From contig NZ_JAGEMO020000003.1 of NCBI RefSeq assembly GCF_017921975.2, forward strand, positions 346,308-410,307: a DNA stretch of 64,000 bases. The letters run 5' to 3'. Within the stretch, counting starts at the first letter, position 1, and every line of letters starts with the position of its first letter. The notes under the pieces were generated by a model. The model was given only the letters and a program-made list of their open reading frames with translations. It was not told the origin of the DNA and did not search any database. This stretch comes from Hymenobacter terricola. GTDB lineage: Bacteria; Bacteroidota; Bacteroidia; Cytophagales; Hymenobacteraceae. This document shows, in pieces, positions 43,028-51,297 of this stretch. A program made the position numbers and the translations under genes.

Positions 43028-44716
43028 ATGCCCTATTTTACTTCTGAACAACACGCTATCATTTCCGCAGTCGGCGACCTGAAGATTAACGCCGTGGCGG
43101 GCAGCGGCAAAACCACTACCCTGCTGGAATACGCCAAGGCCCAGCCCGCCCGCACCCGGATTTTATATCTGGCATTCAACAAGACGGTAAAAGATGAAGC
43201 CAAGCGCAAGTTTGCGGCGGCGGGCCTGCGCAACGTGCGCGCAGAAACGGCGCACTCATTGGCTATTCGCGAAGTGATGCGTCAGCATCCGTACAAGCTG
43301 CATCCGAAAGGAGGCTACCGGGCCCACGAGCTGGTAGAGCTGCTGAAACTGCCTCGGGGCTTCGGGGAAGAGCGGCATTTGGAGCATATGGTGGCTAACC
43401 ACGCGCTGAAGTTCGCGGCGTACTTCTGCAACAAGCCCGAGGAAAAGGTGCAACACCTGGACTACCGAACGACGGTGGTTGATGTGAAAGCGCGAGAGTT
43501 TGTGGAACATCACTACTGGTCGATTGAAAAGAACTGCCGGGACTTTCTGGCGCGCATGGACAGCGGGCAGATTCCCATTACCCACGACTTTTACCTGAAG
43601 AAATACCAGCTGAGCCGGCCGGTGCTGGCTTACGACATCATCCTGTTTGATGAAGGCCAGGATGCATCGGAAGTGATGCTGGAAGTATTTGCGCGGCAAG
43701 CCGCGACCAAGGTGATTGTGGGCGACACCCACCAGCAGATATACCGGTGGCGCCACGCGGTAAACTCGCTGGAAAAAACCAGCTATCAGAGCTTGCCCCT
43801 GAGCACCAGCTTTCGGTTCGGAGAGCCAATTGCGCAGCTGGCGACGCGGGTATTGGGATGGAAAAGCCAATTGGGCGAGCCCATAGCGCCAGCCATAGAA
43901 GGGCAAGGCATGGACACCGATGGGGTGAAAACACGGGCAGTAATTGCGCGCACCAACCTGGCGCTGTTGCTGAAAGCAATCGAGTACCTGCAGGACCACG
44001 ACGAGCAACTGCAGCGGGTGTACTTTGAAGGCAACATCAAGTCGTACACTTATGCGGGCGAAAGTGCCAGCCTGTACGACGTGCTGGCCCTGAGCAAAGG
44101 GCGGCGCGGAGCCATTAAGGACCCGCTGATTCGGGCGATGGAAAACCTGGACGACCTGCGGGACTACGCCGAGAAAACAGAAGACAAGCCGTTGGAACTG
44201 CTCATTACACTAGTTGAAGAGCAAGGCGACGAGGTGGCCGGGATGATTGAGGAGCTGAAGCGGCGGCATGTATCGGATGCCGAACGCGACCAGGCGCAGG
44301 TATACTTTTCAACGGTGCACCGCTGCAAAGGGATGGAATACGACGAGGTGCAACTGGTGGCCGACTTTCCAACGCAGGCCGTGATTGACAAGCTGGAGCA
44401 GCAGGTAAAAACAAAGCCTCTGGAACCGGGCGAACGGGCCAAGGTGATGGAGGAAATAAATCTGCTGTATGTAGCCATTACCCGGTCGCGCCAGCGGCTG
44501 CACCTGCCAGCTGACTGCTGGCCGACGGGACTGCTGCACCACGCGGATATTCAGCTCGGTCAGGGTACCGGGGGCACAGTGTTGCTAGGCCTGCCGCGTA
44601 CCCTCGCGGTTGTGACACAACCGGAAGTTATCCAGCCGGCAGTGCCCGCTGGACTTGTTGAGCAAGACGCAGCCCTCGCGACGCTACAGCAGCGCCTGAA
44701 CCAAGCCGGCCACTAG
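43028..44716 (+). CDS. UvrD/FBH1-like superfamily 1 helicase
   Basis: A 562-residue SF1A helicase. Motif I is AVAGSGKTTTL (about 23-30), motif II is ILFDEGQDASE (about 207), motif III is GDTHQQIYRWRH, motif IV is STSFRFGEPI, motif V is TVHRCKGMEYDEV and motif VI is LYVAITRSRQRL. The order and the DEGQD variant match the FBH1-like branch rather than housekeeping UvrD. GajB of Gabija is also UvrD-like, but this gene follows a GIY-YIG nuclease. It probably unwinds or translocates for the nuclease. Confidence 0.9.
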   Translation: MPYFTSEQHAIISAVGDLKINAVAGSGKTTTLLEYAKAQPARTRILYLAFNKTVKDEAKRKFAAAGLRNVRAETAHSLAIREVMRQHPYKLHPKGGYRAHELVELLKLPRGFGEERHLEHMVANHALKFAAYFCNKPEEKVQHLDYRTTVVDVKAREFVEHHYWSIEKNCRDFLARMDSGQIPITHDFYLKKYQLSRPVLAYDIILFDEGQDASEVMLEVFARQAATKVIVGDTHQQIYRWRHAVNSLEKTSYQSLPLSTSFRFGEPIAQLATRVLGWKSQLGEPIAPAIEGQGMDTDGVKTRAVIARTNLALLLKAIEYLQDHDEQLQRVYFEGNIKSYTYAGESASLYDVLALSKGRRGAIKDPLIRAMENLDDLRDYAEKTEDKPLELLITLVEEQGDEVAGMIEELKRRHVSDAERDQAQVYFSTVHRCKGMEYDEVQLVADFPTQAVIDKLEQQVKTKPLEPGERAKVMEEINLLYVAITRSRQRLHLPADCWPTGLLHHADIQLGQGTGGTVLLGLPRTLAVVTQPEVIQPAVPAGLVEQDAALATLQQRLNQAGH

Positions 44717-44747
44717 GTGCCGGCCTGGTCTAGGCGCTGCTCTGTCT

Positions 44748-46589
44748 TCATTTCTGGTTATGCCAAATCTTCTGTAGCGTCGCCAAGCTGTTGCCTTCGT
44801 AGTATTGGCGGAGCAGGCTTACTACCCGTTCGTGATTTTGTTGGATAGTCGAGAGGTTCCATTCTGAGAAGGTTTGAAACACGTAATTAGTATTGGCCCG
44901 GCTGTCGAAGTGGACCTTGTACTTGTCCTTCTTGACTTGATAAGGTGCATTACCAATCGAGGAATTTTTGCGCTTATCAATCAGCACAATATTGCCTAAG
45001 CGGTGCAGCCACTTCTGATGGTCTTCGGCGGGCACATCCCAAATGGTGTTCTGGATTTTCTGCGGTAGAATGTGTTCGACGGTAGCAAAAGTTTTATTGA
45101 AGGTCATCTCCATGTCGCGGTGGCCTAACAACAAATCCAGCTTTAGAAGCAGGTAGCGCGTTTTATTGATTTTGGTACCCGAGAAGCTACCCCACCCTTC
45201 TTCATTCAGCATTTGATAGAAGACGTCCATATCAATGGCCGTCGTTGCTTTCTCATCGTCGAAATCGAAGCGCAAAGCATCGTCGGCCAGAAACTGAGCA
45301 GCAGCCACCACTTTGTTTGACTGGTTCTTGCTGATGTCTTCCATACGACGCAGCAGAATGAAGATGCGCTGCTGGAGGTTCCGATTGTTGGTGAGCCAGC
45401 TGGCGGAGAAGATGTTATCGACCTTAATCATGAAGTCGAGCAACTGGTTTTCACCGAAGCACTCGCGGTAGTACATCAGCAACACCATGTAGTTGTTGCT
45501 GTAGGTGGTAGCGAGAATAAAATTGAGGTTGGAAAAGAAGCAGCCACCCTCCTTGCTGTCGTAATCGGTAGTGGTGATGGCGCTGAGGTGGTTGACGTAG
45601 CGGCCAATAAAGTCGAAAGTTGATTTACCAGGGTGGATGGTGCCTTTTGCGTAGATAGAATTAAAAGCCTTCGTTAGGCTAAGATTGATATCGCCACGGT
45701 ATTTGATGATTATGAAGACCAGGGCCCACAAGAACTCATCGAAGGAGTTATAAGGGGATTCTAACTCATTCTGGTATTCTTCCCAACGAGCAGCGTAGGT
45801 TTTGCGCTGCCTTTCATCGTCAATTGCCCGTAGATTTTGGGCACGCAGGATGTCGCTGGTGCGGAGCTGCAGGCCCCGGCTGTTGAGGACGGTAAAGAGG
45901 TTGTAGGCGTCGTCAACGTTGTCGTTGGTGGCCAGGTGAATAACCAGAACGTTATTGCATAGGTAACTATAATACCGAAAGATGTACTCCTGAAATTCGG
46001 CATCGTTATTAATCTTCGCCCGTTTTTCTTCCCACCAAGCGTGCATCAACAGCACACCGCCGCTCATATGGCGGATTGATGTGCCTGCTTCTTTCTTTTT
46101 GCTAGATTGCTTCAACTCAGCCTCCCGAAGGGTACCGCCGTGCTCGATGACAAACTGCTTAATGAACTCCTGGTCATCTTCGCGGATACTGAACTCCATG
46201 CGGTGACGCTCAGGGTTGCCGTCAAGCGGGTTAGCCTCCTGCCAGAGGCGGGTAGCCACGGTCTGGTGCAACTGTTCCCGATTGGAGAGGTCCCGGATAA
46301 CGGCCTGAAGTAAGTAGAGCGTTATAAAGCGCTGCTGGCCATCGAGGATGTCGTTATACTCGTAGGGCTGGCCTTGGAGGACACCTTTTTTGGTGTTCCA
46401 AATCATACAGCCAAGGAAGTATTTGTGGTTTGGGTCTTGATTGAAGGCTTTGTCAACATCATCGAGCAGATTGTGAATCTGCTCTTCTTTCCAGACATAG
46501 GGCCGTTGATATTCGGGGATGTTATAGAATTTACCGAGAGAGAAAATGGCGCGGATGCTGCTCTCGCCAGGCTGTAGAAAATTGGACAT
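44748..46589 (-). CDS. GmrSD-like type IV restriction protein (DUF262 + DUF1524)
   Basis: A 613-residue protein. The N-terminal DUF262 domain has IPEYQRPYVWKEEQI and ILDGQQRFITLYLLQ (DGQQR, about 84), and the C-terminal DUF1524 domain has the HNH-like TVEHILPQK (about 505) followed by HRLGNIVLIDKRKNSSIG. Single-chain GmrSD proteins hydrolyse nucleotide and cut DNA containing modified, for example glucosylated, cytosine. It ends 31 bases from the helicase gene and faces it, so the two transcripts converge. Confidence 0.92.
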   Translation of the reverse strand: MSNFLQPGESSIRAIFSLGKFYNIPEYQRPYVWKEEQIHNLLDDVDKAFNQDPNHKYFLGCMIWNTKKGVLQGQPYEYNDILDGQQRFITLYLLQAVIRDLSNREQLHQTVATRLWQEANPLDGNPERHRMEFSIREDDQEFIKQFVIEHGGTLREAELKQSSKKKEAGTSIRHMSGGVLLMHAWWEEKRAKINNDAEFQEYIFRYYSYLCNNVLVIHLATNDNVDDAYNLFTVLNSRGLQLRTSDILRAQNLRAIDDERQRKTYAARWEEYQNELESPYNSFDEFLWALVFIIIKYRGDINLSLTKAFNSIYAKGTIHPGKSTFDFIGRYVNHLSAITTTDYDSKEGGCFFSNLNFILATTYSNNYMVLLMYYRECFGENQLLDFMIKVDNIFSASWLTNNRNLQQRIFILLRRMEDISKNQSNKVVAAAQFLADDALRFDFDDEKATTAIDMDVFYQMLNEEGWGSFSGTKINKTRYLLLKLDLLLGHRDMEMTFNKTFATVEHILPQKIQNTIWDVPAEDHQKWLHRLGNIVLIDKRKNSSIGNAPYQVKKDKYKVHFDSRANTNYVFQTFSEWNLSTIQQNHERVVSLLRQYYEGNSLATLQKIWHNQK

Positions 46590-47000
46590 TGGTAGAAACG
46601 CTGACTGTTAGTAATTGAATAGTGGGGAATGGTTGGGGGGTGAAAGTTATAGCTAATCTGAGCAGTTGACATGTCACTATCTAAATTTTTTAGTCTTTCC
46701 AGTTAAAAAAGCCTGCATCCAATCTGAGTTCAGCAGCGCCCAGCCCCTCGCCATCACTATTCATAGCCTGCTGAACTACCTACTACAGCATCGAAACGAG
46801 CACCAGAATTAAATAGCAAACAATACAGTTATCATTCTGTATTACTGAATATTATGCATCAAATTAGGTTTCTAAATTTCAGGCGTGACGTAGTTACAGT
46901 GAAGGGCATCAATTCTTGCGACAGTGTCGCAAGAATTGATGCCCTTCACGTTAGTTCTCTGACAAAGCTGGGCTTATAGTATTGTGAATAAGAGTGTTTG
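46590..47000. other. Gene-free AT-rich region
   Basis: No gene is supported. It contains the upstream region of the GmrSD-like gene (minus strand) and a long perfect hairpin described separately (46899-46949). Confidence 0.6.
46899..46949. repeat. Perfect 24-bp inverted repeat with a 3-base loop
   Basis: Bases 46899-46922 (starting GTGAAGGGCATCAATTC) are the exact inverse of 46926-46949, with AGT between. No T tract follows on either strand, so it is not a classical terminator. It may be a terminator in mRNA, a cruciform protein site or part of an origin. Confidence 0.85.
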
Positions 47001-47654
47001 CTAATTGGCACTAATTTTAGCAGTCTCAAAAACTTGGTTATTAGCTTCAAAAACTGCGCGAGAAAAGCCAGCGGGAGTAGCGGAGCGCAGATTGGCTCGG
47101 TTCTTTGAGTCTGGCAGGTTGTGCATTTTGGAGCCGAGAATTGGTACTACCGCTTTGTACTCGGGCAACCGGAAACCGCCACCGGTCCACAAGCAGGTAC
47201 GCTTGGTGTAAGCCTCGCTGAGCTGGTGCTCGGCGGACAGGTAGCCGGCGTAGTCGCAGGGGTCAAAACGGAAGTCTGGGGGCCGCCAATAGGTACTGAC
47301 AGTGCTTACCGGGTTCTCGATGAAGTAGGGGCACTGGCACCAGGCGGCGAGACGGGCCGACCACTCGAACAGCTGCAGGGCCTTGATAACGCTGCCGAGA
47401 CCCTTACGGCGGAAGTGGGCGCGACCGGAAATGGCGGTGTCGGTGCAGGGCGGGAAGAAGGCGGCAAAGGCCACGGGGCCGTAGGGCGGCAACCACTCGC
47501 GCACGTCGATACCGACGCGAATGATGTTGCCGTCACGGGTTTCGCCGGGTGGATGCTGCAGGTCGACGCAATAGCAGAGGTAGCCGGCGTCGGCCCATGG
47601 CTGGACGAGCGTAGTAGTGAGGTCAAAGCAGCTGATGACGATGGGGACAGGCAT
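47001..47654 (-). CDS. Phage-type DNA methyltransferase-like protein
   Basis: A 217-residue protein with a methyltransferase-like fold pattern seen in phage proteins: VISCFDLTTTLVQPWADAGY, AFFPPCTDTAISG, PYFIENPVSTVSTYWRPPD, CDYAGYLSAEH and terminal SATPAGFSRAVFEAN. The PPCTD loop occupies the place of the PC motif of cytosine methyltransferases, but the family's activity is not settled. It may modify phage or element DNA. It is the last gene of the minus-strand replication operon, 119 bases after dnaB. Confidence 0.78.
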   Translation of the reverse strand: MPVPIVISCFDLTTTLVQPWADAGYLCYCVDLQHPPGETRDGNIIRVGIDVREWLPPYGPVAFAAFFPPCTDTAISGRAHFRRKGLGSVIKALQLFEWSARLAAWCQCPYFIENPVSTVSTYWRPPDFRFDPCDYAGYLSAEHQLSEAYTKRTCLWTGGGFRLPEYKAVVPILGSKMHNLPDSKNRANLRSATPAGFSRAVFEANNQVFETAKISAN

Positions 47655-47773
47655 GACGAATGACGGAAATAGTTATCGGAATCACTTCCTCAAAACACGA
47701 GGCAGATTCTTGATTAATTGTGCGTTATGTTTCGGAATCAGTATCGTAATTTTTACTACTTTCCCTGCGACTT

Positions 47774-49165
47774 TTAGTAGCCAGCGGGCATTGTCGTCAG
47801 GTCCTGGAAAATACCCCTTCGCAAGTTGCAGGCAGCTACTACCTCGTCGGTGGCCCCGTTACGGTGCTTGGCGATGTCGAACAGAACCGTGTCGGCGGTA
47901 GCAGTGCCGTCTTCGTACTCGGCGATATTGTAGTACTCGCCACGCCAGAGGAAGATGATGCAGTCGGCATCCTGCTCCAGGCTGCCGGACTCGCGCAGGT
48001 CCGAGAGCAGCGGGCGCTTCTCTCCTCCCCTTTTCTCCACGTCGCGGCTGAGCTGCGCGAGGGCGATGACGGGGGCGTTGAGCTCTTTGGCTAGCTCCTT
48101 AAGGCCACGGCTGATGCTGCCGACTTCCTGCTCACGGTTGCCTTTGGTGTCGCCGCGCATGAGTTGCACGTAATCAACCAGGACCAGGCGCAGCGGGTGT
48201 TGGGCATGCAGGCGGGTGCATTTGGCGCGCAGCTGCTGGATGCTGAGGCCGGGCGTGTCGTCGAGATGCAGGGCGTGGCCGTGGGTACGCAGACGTTGGG
48301 CCTGCTGGCGGATGTGGGCCACTTGCTCCAGGCCGCCGGGAAGGTTGCCGCGCCGAAGGTCGGAGTTGCTATAGCCGGGGACTTCGCTGGCCACCAGGCG
48401 CTGCATGAGCTGCAGGGTGGGCATTTCGAGGCTGAAAATGGCGGTATGCTGGCCGTGGTCGAGGGCGGCGGTGCGAGCGAAGTGCAGCATGGCGGCCGTT
48501 TTGCCCATCGCTGGGCGGGCAGCCAGGATGATGAGGTCGGAGGGCTGCCAGCCGCCAGTGAGGCCGTCGAGCTGGGCAAGGCCGGTGGTCACACCGGTGA
48601 GGCCGTGTTGGCCGACGCTCTGGGCCAAGTGGGCGAAGGTGGCTTCCTCGGCGGCGGCGGCGGTTTGGCCGGGGCGGGTTTCGAGGCTGCGGTTGAGGGT
48701 AGTGAGGTGGGTTTGGGCGTCGCTGAGCAAGGTGAGCGGGTCGCGGGTATCGTCGTAGCCGTAGGCGGCCATTTCGGTACCGGCCTTAATGATGACGCGG
48801 CGAGCGTGCTGCTCCTGCAAAGCGCGGCAGTGGGTTTCGAGGTGGGCGGCCGAGTTGATTTTGCTGGTGAGGCCGGCCACGAAGGCCGGTCCACCGGTGC
48901 GGGCCAGCATGCCGCGGTGGCGCAACTGTTGGGTGACGGTGAGAATGTCGGCGTGGTCGCCGACCTGCACCAAGTCGCGGATGGCCAGGTAAATCTGCTG
49001 GTGGGCGGTGCAGTAAAAGACTTCCTCGGTGGTGAGGGTGGCCAGCATGGTGCGCTGGGCGTCGGCTTCGAGTAGGGCGGCCCCGAGTACAGCGGCTTCG
49101 AGGTCGAGAACCTGCGGGGGCAATTGGTTGTGGCGCGTGGCGGACGTGGTGGGACGAGGATTCAT
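47774..49165 (-). CDS. dnaB: Replicative DNA helicase DnaB
   Basis: A 463-residue DnaB helicase. It has an N-terminal DnaB domain (LEAAVLGAALLEADAQRTML), a RecA-like motor with Walker A AARPAMGKT, the FSLEMP motif, Walker B LVLVDYVQLM and the arginine-finger region AKHRNGAT. It is a phage/element-encoded copy: the gene directly follows a replication-initiator-like gene, the arrangement of lambdoid initiator-plus-helicase pairs. It loads at the origin opened by the initiator. Confidence 0.95.
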   Translation of the reverse strand: MNPRPTTSATRHNQLPPQVLDLEAAVLGAALLEADAQRTMLATLTTEEVFYCTAHQQIYLAIRDLVQVGDHADILTVTQQLRHRGMLARTGGPAFVAGLTSKINSAAHLETHCRALQEQHARRVIIKAGTEMAAYGYDDTRDPLTLLSDAQTHLTTLNRSLETRPGQTAAAAEEATFAHLAQSVGQHGLTGVTTGLAQLDGLTGGWQPSDLIILAARPAMGKTAAMLHFARTAALDHGQHTAIFSLEMPTLQLMQRLVASEVPGYSNSDLRRGNLPGGLEQVAHIRQQAQRLRTHGHALHLDDTPGLSIQQLRAKCTRLHAQHPLRLVLVDYVQLMRGDTKGNREQEVGSISRGLKELAKELNAPVIALAQLSRDVEKRGGEKRPLLSDLRESGSLEQDADCIIFLWRGEYYNIAEYEDGTATADTVLFDIAKHRNGATDEVVAACNLRRGIFQDLTTMPAGY

Positions 49166-49180
49166 GGGGATTGGGATGGG

Positions 49181-50014
49181 TTAGCTCCAGCGGGTTGGGT
49201 CGAAAGGTTTGGGGGCGGTGCGGGCCCGTGACGGGGCCGGCGACTGGCCGCCGGCGGCGGCCTGGAATTGGGCGCGGCGGCGCATCCAGTTGCGGAAGGC
49301 GGCGCGCCAGTTGGCCATGGGGGTTTTGCCACTCACGCGCCAGCCGTTGCTTTCGTAGTGGTCGCAGAACGCGCCGGCTTCGGCGGGGGCATCGGCAATG
49401 TTGGGGTACTGCTCGGCGGCAAAGGCCTGGACCTCGGCGAGCGTGGGCGGCGCGGCGCTCTTCTTCCGGGCGTCCGCTGGTTTTTTAACTGACTTTTTAG
49501 AATTGAGGGCGGGCGCGGCGGCGTTAGCCGCCCCCCTCTCTTTTTTTGTAGATGTAATTGAAGTTGAAGATGAAAATGAAGGGGTTGGAATTTGCTTATC
49601 CCCGGTGGTTGAATTTTGCTTATCCTCGGTGGTTAGGTTTTGCTTGGCGGTTTGGTTAAGCAAAGCCGGATTTCCGCCCTTTTTGCCCGCTTCGCTCCGT
49701 ATTTGTCGCAGGTTTTCGTCTTTCACCATGCGGCGGCAGAATAGGGCGCCGTCGGCGTCGCGGCGGCTGGCCACGCCATAGGTTAGCAGAGTGGTTAGGA
49801 TTTGGTTGGCACTTTGGTTATCCAAACCGAGGCGGCGGGCGATGACGGCGTCGGGCATGGGGACACCGTTGACGAGTAACACGCCGCGCTCGTCGCTGTC
49901 GTGCATCATCAACAGCAGCTCAAACCACGCCCCACGGTGCGCGAGGTCGAGGGCCTGGACGCCCTGGTCCTTGTGCCAGTCGCCGGGGTAGAATTGGATA
50001 GCCGGAAGTTTCAT
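49181..50014 (-). CDS. Phage replication initiator-like protein (DUF1376-like)
   Basis: A 277-residue protein. Its N-terminal winged-helix region reads MKLPAIQFYPGDWHKDQGVQ, ALDLAHRGAWFELLLMMHDS and RRLGLDNQSANQILTTLL, typical of phage replisome organisers. A low-complexity linker and a C-terminal DnaB-contact-like region (WRVSGKTPMANWRAAFRNWM) follow. The linker holds repeats that also make DNA repeats of about 24 bp (49589-49660), as in lambdoid O genes with internal origins. It overlaps the upstream gene by 4 bases. Confidence 0.83.
   Translation of the reverse strand: MKLPAIQFYPGDWHKDQGVQALDLAHRGAWFELLLMMHDSDERGVLLVNGVPMPDAVIARRLGLDNQSANQILTTLLTYGVASRRDADGALFCRRMVKDENLRQIRSEAGKKGGNPALLNQTAKQNLTTEDKQNSTTGDKQIPTPSFSSSTSITSTKKERGAANAAAPALNSKKSVKKPADARKKSAAPPTLAEVQAFAAEQYPNIADAPAEAGAFCDHYESNGWRVSGKTPMANWRAAFRNWMRRRAQFQAAAGGQSPAPSRARTAPKPFDPTRWS
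49589..49665. repeat. Iteron-like repeats inside the initiator gene, candidate origin
   Basis: Two close copies read ATTTGCTTATCCCCGGTGGT (49590) and TTTTGCTTATCCTCGGTGGT (49614), with a third divergent copy starting TTTTGCTTGGCGG at about 49638. They are spaced 24-25 bases. A further GGTTAGGATTTGGTTGGC lies near 49793. Initiator genes of lambdoid phages carry their binding sites in the linker coding region, and this layout is the same. Confidence 0.55.
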
Positions 50015-50601
50015 GCCTCGGGGCGAGTCGACACAAGCGAAATGGAGGCAGCTGCTGGCTGCTCATCGAACAAGTCGAGCTGGCGGTACTCGGTGCATTT
50101 GCCGCGCAAGGCGGCTTCGACTTCGGCCAGGGCTTCGAACAAAGCGGTTTCCAGGCGGCCGGCGTAGGCATAGCGGTTGTGTTCGTCCTCAAACGACTGG
50201 TAAGGAGAGGTCAGGTTCAGGACGCGGCCACCAGTCAGCTCACGCTGGCCAATGAGGGTGACGCCCGACTGGTTCTTGCCCATCGAGAAGCCGGTGACGC
50301 TGAACAAGCCAAAAAGGGCGGGCAATTCTTCGGCTTCGTCGGGCCAGAAGTCGGGGGTTTCGGCTAGCTGCTCGGCCAGCAAGCACAGGTGCGGTACCAG
50401 GCGGCTCAACCGGTGCAGCAAGTCGGCATGGACCTGCTCCTGGCAGGTGAGGGCAAAGGCACGGGCGGGAGCTTCCTCGTGGCGTTGCTCGGTGAATTCG
50501 CAGGTCAGGTGCAAGTCTTTGAGCTTGACCTTCTGTATGGTAATGAGGGAGTTGGTGGCCTCGGGGCTGTCAGGCCCGACGATGGGGAGTAGCTGGGACA
50601 T
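50011..50601 (-). CDS. Unknown early-operon protein
   Basis: A 196-residue protein, MSQLLPIVGPDSPEATNSLI, with a helical middle and a beta-rich segment (GKNQSGVTLIGQRELTGGRV) and C-terminal LDLFDEQPAAASI. It overlaps the initiator gene start by 4 bases and lies 12 bases after the helix-turn-helix gene. I do not recognise a family. The composition fits a cytoplasmic phage early protein. Confidence 0.6.
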   Translation of the reverse strand: MSQLLPIVGPDSPEATNSLITIQKVKLKDLHLTCEFTEQRHEEAPARAFALTCQEQVHADLLHRLSRLVPHLCLLAEQLAETPDFWPDEAEELPALFGLFSVTGFSMGKNQSGVTLIGQRELTGGRVLNLTSPYQSFEDEHNRYAYAGRLETALFEALAEVEAALRGKCTEYRQLDLFDEQPAAASISLVSTRPEA

Positions 50602-50613
50602 GATGGGAAAGGG

Positions 50614-50946
50614 TTAGGCAGCCTGAGCCATCACCGGACGGCCCTGGGGCACAGTGGTTGATGGGGGCAGCTGGCGGTGGTAGCGTTTGACGTAGCGGTC
50701 GAGCTCAGAAAGGCGGAAGCCCCACTCCTTCTCGTTGAGGCGCACACCGGTGAGGCGGCCGGCCCGGCGGGCCTTGCGGATGCCTTCGGGCGTGAAGCGC
50801 AGGTACTCGGCGGCTTCGCGGACGTTGAAAAGGCGGTCGGGTGGCGCGGGGGCGGGCTTGTTGGCCTCTTCCTGGGCTTTGAGGCGCTGCACGTCGGCCA
50901 GCAGCTGCCGCCACTCTTGTTCGGGGACGAGGAGAGCTACTTGCAT
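50614..50946 (-). CDS. MerR/excisionase-like DNA-binding protein
   Basis: A 110-residue protein with a C-terminal HTH_17/excisionase-like domain: LFNVREAAEYLRFTPEGIRK, ARRAGRLTGVRLNEKEWGFR and LSELDRYVKRYHRQL. An N-terminal coiled segment (EWRQLLADVQRLKAQEEANK) may allow oligomerisation. It sits in the early operon opposite the S24 repressor and could be the Cro-like regulator or an excisionase. Confidence 0.75.
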   Translation of the reverse strand: MQVALLVPEQEWRQLLADVQRLKAQEEANKPAPAPPDRLFNVREAAEYLRFTPEGIRKARRAGRLTGVRLNEKEWGFRLSELDRYVKRYHRQLPPSTTVPQGRPVMAQAA

Positions 50947-51197
50947 GGCTTCCCGCTAGTGGCTTTGGTGGCCCGGACCTGAAGGGCGGCAACCCGCTTC
51001 TTTTCTTCTTCGACCACGCTGATAAAGGCCTCGGCCACATCGGTATTGTGGTAGCGGCCGGTGAGGATGTTGTAGACCTGCTGCTTGGAGTAGGTCATGC
51101 CCCGGCTGGCCAATAATTCGACCGTGCGACGGGCAAAATCATTGCGCTTGGGCAGCGTGGCCCGTAGCTCAGAAATAATCTTTGCGAACTGTTCCAT
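50937..51197 (-). CDS. Small helix-turn-helix protein, first gene of the replication operon
   Basis: An 86-residue basic protein with a helix-turn-helix-like core (RRTVELLASRGMTYSKQQVY, NILTGRYHNTDVAEAFISVV). It is divergent from the CI-like repressor with a 100-base control region between, so it resembles a Cro-type regulator. It overlaps the next gene by 10 bases. Confidence 0.65.
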   Translation of the reverse strand: MEQFAKIISELRATLPKRNDFARRTVELLASRGMTYSKQQVYNILTGRYHNTDVAEAFISVVEEEKKRVAALQVRATKATSGKPCK

Positions 51198-51201
51198 TTT
51201 G

Positions 51202-51269
51202 TTTGCTATTACGTATCTTTGTTTAGACTTCGAAGCTCAAATGTGGCTACTAAAGTTTGTAACAGCAAA
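51202..51269. promoter_or_regulatory. Inverted operator pair in the repressor/early-operon divergence
   Basis: TTTGCTATTAC (51202-51212) and GTAACAGCAAA (51259-51269) are inverted copies with one mismatch, each lying near one of the two divergent start regions. TATCTTTG (51214-51221) fits the Bacteroidota -7 box on the plus strand, and CTTCGAAG (about 51229) is a palindrome between the two sites. This arrangement fits a lambda-like immunity switch. Confidence 0.6.
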
Positions 51270-51297
51270 TAAAGTTCATAGACTAACGGCAATAAAA

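Noticed and set aside
48164..49075. 303-residue plus-strand frame opposite dnaB
   Set aside because: Gly/Val-rich antisense shadow; DnaB motifs are complete on the minus strand.
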